Origin: an uncultured Christensenella sp. | Lineage (GTDB): Bacteria; Bacillota; Clostridia; Christensenellales; Borkfalkiaceae | Length of the DNA stretch: 13,717 nucleotides | Direction of reading: 5' to 3' | Assembly (NCBI GenBank): GCA_910586345.1 | Contig: CAJUHC010000016.1 | Span: 1-13,717, forward strand | In this document: positions 7,664 through 13,361 of the stretch, one piece after another | How positions within the stretch are numbered: position 1 is the stretch's first letter | How the letters are laid out: the number at the start of each line of letters is the position of its first letter | The notes under the pieces: generated by a model | The model's input: the letters and a program-made list of their open reading frames with translations, nothing else | The model's database searches: none | What the model was told of the DNA's origin: nothing | Program-made: the position numbers and the translations under genes

Positions 7664-8572
7664 TTATCTCCTTTTATTTTTGACGAATACTATCGCAATA
7701 TATACGGCAAGCAGAACTGCGCAAGCGCCGAGCAAAATACCGTACATAGCTCCGAGCGGAACGTTATTGCCGAATACGTATAAATTCGCGTCAAAACGGT
7801 CTTTAACAGAATTTAAAGCCTCCGACGGCACTCCCGCCTCAGAAAGCGCGGAAACATATCCCGCCATATAGTGATTTCTTAAAATTCCGACGCTGTAAGT
7901 GCCGGGAAGCATACATAAAAAATTCTGCAATCCTTTCGAAAAACTTGAAATTGGCATATAGGCTCCGCAGATAAATCCGTACATCGAAGATACGAGCGTC
8001 GCTACTGCGGAAAGTCCGCCTTGCGTCGTTACAAAACTTTCGACTACTCCAGCGAGCAGTGTACCGAACAATATTCCGCATATACAGTCAACGATTATCA
8101 TAAACACGTCGCCGACTTCTATGTACCAACCGACAGCCGCAAGATAAATATGTCCTATAACCATTACGCACATTAAAACTATGAACGTAACGAAAAAGTT
8201 GGAAACGAAATAAGCAATCGATACCGTAGTTTTATTAACCGGAGAAACGTTGAAATCGTTCACCGCCGAGTTGATTTTATCTTCAATCATTATTACATTT
8301 GAACAAAACGCTACCGTTACGGAACTTACGCTCAATATCGACGACATAAGCCAAGCGCCCGCAATACCCTCTATAATGCGGTTATTTATCTCTAAATTAT
8401 TCTCGCTCAGAGCCGTCTTGAAACTTTCTATGTAGACGTTTCTCAAAAAGGTAACGAATAACACAAGCAATATAAGCGGAGTTATGAGCGACATAAAAAA
8501 CGTCACTTTGTCTTTAAAATAGCATTTTGTGTTTCTTTTAACCAGTGAAATAAGTTTTTTACATTCCGTCAT
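7664..8572 (-). CDS. ABC-2 type transporter permease
   Basis: Integral membrane subunit of 302 residues that would pair with the ATPase encoded just upstream to export a drug, antibiotic or polymer. After a short basic N-terminus (KRNTKCYFKDK) there are about six hydrophobic segments, near residues 24-45, 68-97, 117-148, 154-178, 184-206 and 272-297. The FICGAYMPISSF and MLPGTYSVGILR stretches are the conserved segment of ABC-2/DrrB-like permeases. The protein ends in a basic tail KNKRR. One base separates it from the ATPase stop, and GGAGG lies within the end of the ATPase gene, so translation is likely coupled. The substrate cannot be read from sequence. Confidence 0.9.
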   Translation of the reverse strand: MTECKKLISLVKRNTKCYFKDKVTFFMSLITPLILLVLFVTFLRNVYIESFKTALSENNLEINNRIIEGIAGAWLMSSILSVSSVTVAFCSNVIMIEDKINSAVNDFNVSPVNKTTVSIAYFVSNFFVTFIVLMCVMVIGHIYLAAVGWYIEVGDVFMIIVDCICGILFGTLLAGVVESFVTTQGGLSAVATLVSSMYGFICGAYMPISSFSKGLQNFLCMLPGTYSVGILRNHYMAGYVSALSEAGVPSEALNSVKDRFDANLYVFGNNVPLGAMYGILLGACAVLLAVYIAIVFVKNKRR

Positions 8573-8573
8573 A

Positions 8574-9482
8574 TCAGCCTCCTATCAAATCTTTACCCGT
8601 AACTTTTAAAAATACGTTATCCATATTGCCTTTCAATACTTCGAAATCGTCGAATATTTCCGGTTTGTCTTTAAAAAACTTATAAACTTCCTTAGTGCTT
8701 TTAATTTCTATTTCCGAAAAATCGCGTTCACTCTTAATCGTATAACCCAGGTCGGAAAAATATTTTCCCGCATTTTCACGGTTGTTATAAAATTTTATAA
8801 AATCGCTCGCGTACGCGTTTTTAAGTTCGTGCGGAGTTCCTTTAGCTACGATTTTACCGGAATCTATTATAACGACGTAATCCGAATCGGACGCTTCTTC
8901 CATATAATGCGTCGTAAGAAAAACCGTCAGTCTGCTCTCTTTTCTTAACTTATCTATTACTCCCCAAACCGTAATTCTCGTCTTGGGGTCGAGCCCCGTC
9001 GTAGGTTCATCCAAAATAAGAAGTTTAGGCTTATGTATAAGCGCCCTTGCAATATCTATCCGCCTTTTCTGTCCTCCCGACAGTTTGTTTAACGGACGTT
9101 TTAAAATGTCTTTGAGGTCCAGAAGTTCCGTAATTTCTTCGAGACACGCCTTGAATTCGTTTCCGAAAATACCGTAAAGACTCGCACGGTATTTAAGATT
9201 TTCGTAAGCATTGAGCTTTTTATCGAGTACGGAATTCTGGAAAACTATTCCGAGATTGCTCTTTATTTTATCCGCGTCGGTATCCAAGTTATATCCGCAT
9301 ACTTTTACGTTTCCTGCGTCCTTTTTCAATATTCCGCTGATAATATTTATCGTCGTGGATTTTCCTGCGCCGTTTACGCCGAGAAAGGAAAAAAGCTCCC
9401 CCTCCTTAATTCCGAAAGAAACGTCGTTCACTGCCTGTATGTCTTTAAAAGACTTTTTAAGATTTTCGATTTCAATTATCAT
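8574..9482 (-). CDS. ABC-2 type transporter ATP-binding subunit (DrrA-like)
   Basis: Cytosolic ATPase of 302 residues that powers the neighbouring permease. All motifs are canonical: Walker A GVNGAGKST (35-43), Q-loop Q82, signature LSGGQ (134-138), Walker B LLILDEP with Asp158 and Glu159, D-loop GLDP, and switch His192 (TTHYMEEA). Residues from about 220 on form the extra C-terminal domain found in drug and antibiotic export ATPases of the DrrA/CcmA group. The start overlaps the TetR stop by four bases (ATGA). With the regulator before it and the permease after it, this is a regulator-ATPase-permease efflux operon. Natural product self-protection or xenobiotic efflux are both plausible. Confidence 0.93.
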   Translation of the reverse strand: MIIEIENLKKSFKDIQAVNDVSFGIKEGELFSFLGVNGAGKSTTINIISGILKKDAGNVKVCGYNLDTDADKIKSNLGIVFQNSVLDKKLNAYENLKYRASLYGIFGNEFKACLEEITELLDLKDILKRPLNKLSGGQKRRIDIARALIHKPKLLILDEPTTGLDPKTRITVWGVIDKLRKESRLTVFLTTHYMEEASDSDYVVIIDSGKIVAKGTPHELKNAYASDFIKFYNNRENAGKYFSDLGYTIKSERDFSEIEIKSTKEVYKFFKDKPEIFDDFEVLKGNMDNVFLKVTGKDLIGG

Positions 9483-10042
9483 TTAATTACCTCTTTATTT
9501 TTCGTTAAACCGTTGAAAACGTCGGTTATCATTTCACTTACGGTATCCCACTCCCAGTCAAGATAACCCGTAGCGAACATCGTAGCTATACCGTGAACGA
9601 ATATCCACATTTCGGCGTGAAGCTTTTGCGCTTCATCTTTATAAAGTCCATAATTTTTCATTATTATATAGGTTGATTTATCGAAACTCGCGTCTTGCCA
9701 TTCGCATTCATCTTTCCTGTTTCGCATAAGAAGATACTTGAAAAGTTCTTTTTCTTCTTTTGCAAAACGTATATATCCTATTCCTATCGCTTTATATTCG
9801 GGGTATTTCTCGGATTCTATTTCATTCTTTATAAATTCGTCAAACGTGTCCGCTATTCTCTTTGTAACTTCTGCTTTTAATTCTTCCGCGCCCCCCCCGA
9901 AAGACAGATAAATCGGCTGAGTTGAACAGTTGCTCATCTTCGCGAGCGTTCGCATATTCAAAGCGTTCATACCTTTGCTCCTGACGATTTGAAAAGCATT
10001 CTCAATCAGTGTTTCTTTTGATATTTGTTTTTTAGCCGGCAT
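9479..10042 (-). CDS. TetR/AcrR family transcriptional regulator
   Basis: Predicted one-component repressor of the downstream ABC-2 operon, 187 residues from the chosen start. The N-terminal helix-turn-helix spans about residues 8-48 (TLIENAFQIV, then LAKMSNCSTQPIYLSF). The larger C-terminal helical part would bind the inducer and form the dimer. I chose the ATG at 10042 because AGGAGAGG lies directly upstream; an in-frame TTG at 10057 would put that ribosome site inside the gene. The coding strand has a run of eight G (9891-9898 on the plus strand as C) just after the recognition helix, encoding Gly-Gly-Gly. A slip there would truncate the protein. Its promoter contains a palindrome over the -10 box, which suggests autoregulation. 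Confidence 0.9.
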   Translation of the reverse strand: MPAKKQISKETLIENAFQIVRSKGMNALNMRTLAKMSNCSTQPIYLSFGGGAEELKAEVTKRIADTFDEFIKNEIESEKYPEYKAIGIGYIRFAKEEKELFKYLLMRNRKDECEWQDASFDKSTYIIMKNYGLYKDEAQKLHAEMWIFVHGIATMFATGYLDWEWDTVSEMITDVFNGLTKNKEVIK

Positions 10043-10071
10043 ACCTCTCCTGAACAATAACGTATATTATT

Positions 10072-10087
10072 AATAACGCTTGTTATT
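10072..10087. promoter_or_regulatory. palindromic operator candidate for the TetR regulator
   Basis: A perfect inverted repeat AATAAC-GCTT-GTTATT. It overlaps the last bases of the -10 box and the expected transcription start of the tetR operon, and lies 30 bases from the regulator's start codon. Position and symmetry fit binding by a TetR dimer that blocks its own promoter; this is inferred. Confidence 0.6.
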
Positions 10088-10113
10088 TTATCATATTATA
10101 AATTAAATGTCAA
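10085..10113 (-). promoter_or_regulatory. strong sigma-A promoter of the TetR-ABC operon
   Basis: On the minus strand a perfect TTGACA (10108-10113), exactly 17 bases, then TAAAAT (10085-10090). This is the best consensus promoter in the window and would drive the regulator, ATPase, permease and DUF4177 genes. Confidence 0.8.
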
Positions 10114-10151
10114 CGTATTTTATTAAAATAATAAAGAACGATTAAAAACGC

Positions 10152-10180
10152 TTGATTTTTTTTATTAAATTTAATATTAT
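10152..10180 (+). promoter_or_regulatory. promoter of tRNA-Ser
   Basis: TTGATT (10152-10157), a 17-base spacer, then TATTAT (10175-10180). Transcription would start about seven bases before the mature tRNA end at 10194. Confidence 0.6.
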
Positions 10181-10193
10181 ATTAATGCTTGAT

Positions 10194-10282
10194 GCAGAGA
10201 TGGCTGAGCGGTTTAAGGCGCACGATTGGAAATCGTGTGTACCCAAAAGGTACCGGAGGTTCAAATCCTCTTCTCTGCGCCA
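10194..10282 (+). tRNA. tRNA-Ser (anticodon GGA), CCA encoded
   Basis: An 89-base type II tRNA. The acceptor stem is GCAGAGA/TCTCTGC with discriminator G and an encoded CCA. The D-arm contains GGCTGAGCGGTTTAAGGC, as in bacterial serine tRNAs. The anticodon stem CACGA/TCGTG encloses loop TTGGAAA, giving anticodon GGA, which reads UCC and UCU. The long variable arm GTACC-CAAAA-GGTAC is diagnostic of Ser, Leu or Tyr, and the T-arm GGAGG-TTCAAAT-CCTC completes the fold. No mismatch is seen in the acceptor stem. Confidence 0.97.
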
Positions 10283-10287
10283 ATAGG

Positions 10288-10320
10288 GACGTAAGTTGAA
10301 CACTTGCGTTCTTATTTTTT
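10288..10320 (+). terminator. intrinsic terminator after tRNA-Ser
   Basis: GACGTAAGT (10288-10296) pairs with ACTTGCGTT (10302-10310) over nine base pairs including two G-U pairs, loop TGAAC. It is followed by CTTATTTTTT, giving a U-rich tail on the plus strand. Confidence 0.7.
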
Positions 10321-10328
10321 ATAAAGTA

Positions 10329-10361
10329 AAAGCCGAGCCGTTAAAAATGCGGTTCGACTTT
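10329..10361. terminator. second hairpin, probably a bidirectional terminator
   Basis: AAAGCCGAGCCG (10329-10340) pairs with CGGTTCGACTTT (10350-10361) with one mismatch and one G-U pair, loop of nine bases. T-rich tracts follow on the plus strand (ATTTTTAT) and, less cleanly, on the minus strand. It backs up the tRNA terminator and would end the minus-strand gene that stops at 10387. Confidence 0.6.
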
Positions 10362-10386
10362 ATTTTTATGCTGTTAATATATAAAT

Positions 10387-11082
10387 TCATCGCTTGCTTG
10401 TCTTTTTATATATGGCATAAACTAAATCTGCGAAATTTAATGTATCATACTGATTTAGATAACCATTTTTATCAAAAAAAGCACTTCTAAACCGCTCATT
10501 TTCTTTTCTCGCTAAAAATTTTCTCATAAATTCACGCCTTAAATTTTGATTAGTGCATAATGTAAATTCTTCGTTATTTAATAATATCAGTTTCATTTCT
10601 TCAAGGAGTTTTTCTCTTTCTTCATTGCGCTTTTCTTTAATATCGTCTAAGGTTGTTTCATATTTTTCTTTTAATTTTGCAATACATTCTTCCGAAGATA
10701 TTAACTCATCTAACCACAATGCACAATTTCGAATATTGATAGCAATTCCATTATGCAAGCAAAAAACATCTAAGACGGCAGGCTGTTCAAAATCAATAGA
10801 ATTGATAAAATCATTATGTGCCTCAATATCTTTATAAGCTAACCGAGAAAAATCACCATCTCTTTCAAGTTTAGAGTAGTCAATAAGATAATAATCTTTG
10901 TTTGCGTAATTGTAAGAGAAGAACAAGTAATCTATTTTATTATTTTTTGCATAATCAATTATTAGCTGTAAATTAGAACCTTCTAATGCAACAAAATTCC
11001 CTTTCGGTATAGACCCGCATTTCAAACCTTTAATTTCAAATTTTTTAAATAACTCTAAAAGTTCGCTTTCTAAACAAAACAT
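10387..11082 (-). CDS. hypothetical protein with C-terminal coiled coil
   Basis: I do not recognise this 231-residue protein. It has no signal peptide and no membrane segment, so it is likely cytosolic. Residues 1-125 look like a mixed alpha/beta domain with strands such as NFVALEG, YLFFSYNY and DYYLIDYS. Residues 129-168 are very rich in E, K and L and form a probable coiled coil (KEKYETTLDDIKEK, then EEREKLLEEM). The C-terminus is basic (LRREFMRKFLARKENERF). The start at 11082 has AGGAGATAAAT just upstream. It lies 27 bases after the small membrane-protein gene and is probably its operon partner. A 60-base sample of the gene has 27-30% G+C, against about 38-43% in samples from neighbouring genes, which suggests recent acquisition. 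A role with the membrane protein is inference only. Confidence 0.8.
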   Translation of the reverse strand: MFCLESELLELFKKFEIKGLKCGSIPKGNFVALEGSNLQLIIDYAKNNKIDYLFFSYNYANKDYYLIDYSKLERDGDFSRLAYKDIEAHNDFINSIDFEQPAVLDVFCLHNGIAINIRNCALWLDELISSEECIAKLKEKYETTLDDIKEKRNEEREKLLEEMKLILLNNEEFTLCTNQNLRREFMRKFLARKENERFRSAFFDKNGYLNQYDTLNFADLVYAIYKKTSKR

Positions 11083-11109
11083 ATTTATCTCCTAATTTTG
11101 CAATGCCAG

Positions 11110-11667
11110 TTAATGATTATTTATATGAATAATATTTGTCATTGCTATCATTGCACTTGCGGAAGATATACTATTTAAAGCGACAATATTTGCCTGTCTA
11201 TCTAACCACTCTAATGTTAATTTATATGCTTCTTTTTTGTCATACCCTTGATTTATGAAAGCAGAATATTGAGAATTTATTTTAATTGAACCTGTCAAAC
11301 AACTTTTATTTTTACCATATTTCGACGAAAGCACAATAATTACAATACCAACAATTATTGAAATACCGCATAACACAGCGCAAATTATTGTACCTGTATA
11401 GTCAGCTTTATAATCATAAACATAATGAGAATTATTATCAAAATGTCCAGATAATGACTCCGCAGAAAATTGGGTAAGAGCCAAAACCATAGTTAAAATC
11501 ATAAATAGCATAAATGCCCCAAATGCTATCCAAAAAATAATTTTATGCGGTTTAATTTTTGCATTTACTACTTGCAACAATTCTTTACACTCTGATGACG
11601 GTATCAAATTCGGAAATGTATATTCTTCCTGCGGAATTTCAGCATTATTCTCTAATAAATTTTCCAT
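11110..11667 (-). CDS. hypothetical small membrane protein, two or three helices
   Basis: Unrecognised protein of 185 residues. An acidic cytosolic-looking N-terminus (residues 1-38) precedes two clear membrane helices, near 43-65 (IIFWIAFGAFMLFMILTMVL) and 91-114 (TGTIICAVLCGISIIVGIVI). The 25-residue loop between them holds HFDNNSHYVYDYKADY. The tail includes a charged segment FINQGYDKKEAYKLTLEWLDRQ, then a weakly hydrophobic stretch (160-182) rich in Ala, Ile and Ser that might be a third helix. The start at 11667 has AGGAG 11 bases upstream and a promoter at 11707-11735. The gene is AT-rich (27% G+C in one 60-base sample), like its partner and unlike the flanking genes. No function can be assigned. 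Confidence 0.78.
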   Translation of the reverse strand: MENLLENNAEIPQEEYTFPNLIPSSECKELLQVVNAKIKPHKIIFWIAFGAFMLFMILTMVLALTQFSAESLSGHFDNNSHYVYDYKADYTGTIICAVLCGISIIVGIVIIVLSSKYGKNKSCLTGSIKINSQYSAFINQGYDKKEAYKLTLEWLDRQANIVALNSISSASAMIAMTNIIHINNH

Positions 11668-11706
11668 TGTTAAAACCGCTCCTATTAAGGTTCTTTGCTT
11701 TCCAAT

Positions 11707-11735
11707 ATTTTAGCATATTTGCTACTAAAAATCAA
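11707..11735 (-). promoter_or_regulatory. promoter of the AT-rich two-gene islet, with internal palindrome
   Basis: On the minus strand TTGATT (11730-11735), 17 bases, then TAAAAT (11707-11712), 40 bases before the start at 11667. An inverted repeat TAGCA-TATT-TGCTA (11711-11724) fills part of the spacer, a possible operator for an unknown regulator. Confidence 0.6.
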
Positions 11736-11850
11736 TGGTGCGGAACTATTTTTACCAAAGTTTATCTCGCCCAAAATCAAGTGGTTTTACAGTAAATTTA
11801 GTTACGGCAACTCATAATTGCTTATGTATATTTATGGTAAATGGCAGATA

Positions 11851-11880
11851 GGCGAGAGATTGTCTTGACAAGCTCTCGCC
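11851..11880. repeat. 30-base imperfect palindrome / stable hairpin
   Basis: Outer arms GGCGAGAG (11851-11858) and CTCTCGCC (11873-11880) pair perfectly; one mismatch then separates an inner palindrome TTGTC-TT-GACAA (11860-11871). It lies 20 bases past the flavoprotein stop, but neither strand has a T run directly after the stem, so it is not a standard terminator. The rest of the 232-base gap at 11668-11899 shows only the islet promoter. Confidence 0.55.
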
Positions 11881-11899
11881 ACATTTAAACGCTCTTTTT

Positions 11900-12436
11900 T
11901 TATACGTTACCGCCCATTTTATAGGCTTTCTCAGGAAATTCCGTATTAATTATTTCCCCTTTTTCATTGACTCCTATTCCGCGTATCACGCCTTTCAATT
12001 TGACGCCGTCAAAACAGTCTATCCAACCTTGAATATCTTTTACCGCTCCGTCCATTGCGCGCTCCTCCGCCTCTGCGGACGTTGCAAGCAAATAAACCTC
12101 TTTAAATTTATTTTCTCTCGGGTAAAGAGGATTCAATCTGTCGAGAAAAGTTTTAAGCTGTCCGCTTACGGCGTAATAATAAACGGGCGTTGCAAACACG
12201 AGCACGTCTGCAAACTGAAATTTTTCATACAACGCATTCATTCCGTCGCCTAAAACGCACTTTCCGTGCGACTGACAATACATACAACCGGTACAAAATT
12301 TCAAGCCCACGTCACGAATCGCAACATACTCTACTTCATTGCCGGCATTCGCCGCGCCCTCCGCGAACTTACGAGCCAAAACTTCGGAATTGCCGTCTTT
12401 TCTCGGCGAACTTGTTACAACGATTATTTTTTTCAT
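11900..12436 (-). CDS. NAD(P)H-dependent FMN reductase / flavodoxin-fold protein with four-Cys motif
   Basis: Cytosolic flavodoxin-like oxidoreductase of 178 residues. The N-terminal MKKIIVVTSSPRKDGNS has the FMN phosphate loop (residues 9-17), and ATPVYYYAVSGQLKTFLDR (82-100) is the second flavin-contact segment. Between them, CTGCMYCQSHGKC (48-60) gives four cysteines spaced C-x2-C-x2-C-x5-C, matching the compact motif of iron-sulfur flavoproteins that hold a [4Fe-4S] cluster; many related FMN reductases keep only part of it. It would shuttle electrons from reduced nicotinamide or ferredoxin to an unknown acceptor, as is common in anaerobes. AAGGAGTAA lies seven bases before the start at 12436. 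The gene follows the ATP-grasp gene after 17 bases, so the two are probably one transcript. Confidence 0.88.
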   Translation of the reverse strand: MKKIIVVTSSPRKDGNSEVLARKFAEGAANAGNEVEYVAIRDVGLKFCTGCMYCQSHGKCVLGDGMNALYEKFQFADVLVFATPVYYYAVSGQLKTFLDRLNPLYPRENKFKEVYLLATSAEAEERAMDGAVKDIQGWIDCFDGVKLKGVIRGIGVNEKGEIINTEFPEKAYKMGGNV

Positions 12437-12453
12437 ACAGTTACTCCTTAAAA

Positions 12454-13317
12454 TTATTTAATTTTTCCGATAATAAACTCCGCGTATTTTTTTGCTATAT
12501 TTACTTTGCACACTTTTTCAGCTTCGGCAAAAAACGCGTTAGAATTTACTTCGCAAATATAAAAATTACCTGCTCCGTCACATAAAACGTCTATACCGCA
12601 ATAATCGAGTTTTAAAATTTCAGCGACTTTTTCGCAAAGATTTATTAATTTTTGCTCCGCGTCATATTTCACACCTTGTCCGCCGAGTTCTATATTCGAA
12701 CGAAAATCGCAAGAATTTTTCCGTTTCATTGCACAGATATATTTACCGCCGATAACGATTACCCGAATATCCTCTCCGCCCTTACCGATAAATTTTTGGT
12801 AAAAATGTTCTTTGAGTTTATTTCGTTCTTCAAATTCTCTGAGCTCACGCAAATTATTTATTAAAAAAACCCCCGCGCCGAGAGAACCGTAACAATACTT
12901 TGCAACAAGCGGAAAACCGAGCTCACAAGAAACAGAATTTAAAAAGCCTTCCGAAATCTCGGCGTCATCGTAATAACACAGAGGAGCATATATACAGTCT
13001 GGCATTAAAATCCCGCAATTCGATAAAGCGATATGCGTAAGAATTTTATCGTCGCAGATTTCAATCGCAGACGCGCTGTTAAAAAGTTTTACTCCGCATT
13101 TTTCCAAAAGACGCGCCGCGGCTTTATCCTTATCCAAAAATACGCAAAAATCATAATCGGCGGAAACCGCGTTTCCGTCTTTGATTTTGGCAAGATTTAT
13201 ATTCTTAATTATACTGCACTCAATTCCCGATAGCGTTAACTCTTCCGAAATCCGCTTCGCCTGCATTATCTGAGAATTATTTTTTACGTATGCGTTTACT
13301 GCTATTATACAATTCAT
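12454..13317 (-). CDS. RimK-like ATP-grasp ligase
   Basis: Cytosolic ATP-grasp enzyme of 287 residues; such enzymes join a carboxylate to an amine or thiol through an acyl-phosphate. The N-terminal domain (1-90) is followed by the grasp domain: Lys92, Lys140 in VAKYCYGSLGAGV, the adenine-contact segment YQKFIG (173-178), Asp183 and Arg185, Arg199, Asn208 in FRSNIELGG, and metal ligands Asp243, Glu256 and Asn258 (GIDVL and ICEVNSN). This set resembles RimK and LysX. The substrate is unknown; peptide or amino acid ligation is the inference. The start at 13317 fits the family N-terminus but has no ribosome site, and a terminator hairpin lies only 15 bases upstream. It precedes the flavoprotein gene by 17 bases. 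Confidence 0.87.
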   Translation of the reverse strand: MNCIIAVNAYVKNNSQIMQAKRISEELTLSGIECSIIKNINLAKIKDGNAVSADYDFCVFLDKDKAAARLLEKCGVKLFNSASAIEICDDKILTHIALSNCGILMPDCIYAPLCYYDDAEISEGFLNSVSCELGFPLVAKYCYGSLGAGVFLINNLRELREFEERNKLKEHFYQKFIGKGGEDIRVIVIGGKYICAMKRKNSCDFRSNIELGGQGVKYDAEQKLINLCEKVAEILKLDYCGIDVLCDGAGNFYICEVNSNAFFAEAEKVCKVNIAKKYAEFIIGKIK

Positions 13318-13332
13318 ATTTATATAAAAATC

Positions 13333-13354
13333 AGGCAGAACTAACGCTCTGCCT
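13333..13354 (-). terminator. intrinsic terminator after homoserine dehydrogenase
   Basis: A seven-base stem AGGCAGA (13333-13339) / TCTGCCT (13348-13354) with an eight-base loop. On the minus strand it is followed by GATTTTTATA, a U-rich tail. It lies 7 bases past the stop of hom and directly in front of the ATP-grasp gene. Confidence 0.7.
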
Positions 13355-13361
13355 TTTTAAT

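Noticed and set aside
10042..10057. TTG at 10057 as the start of the TetR regulator.
   Set aside because: It would bury the AGGAGAGG ribosome site in the coding region; the ATG at 10042 follows it directly and fits the family N-terminus.
10194..11900. Possible integrated element using tRNA-Ser as attachment site.
   Set aside because: I compared the 3' end of the tRNA with the far side of the AT-rich islet and saw no duplicated tRNA end, no integrase and no other mobility gene. The base composition contrast is reported, but an attachment site is not.
12190..12585. Open frame of 131 residues on the plus strand.
   Set aside because: It lies opposite the flavoprotein gene and the end of the ATP-grasp gene, is rich in Arg, Ser and Phe in an unstructured order and has no ribosome site; a shadow frame.
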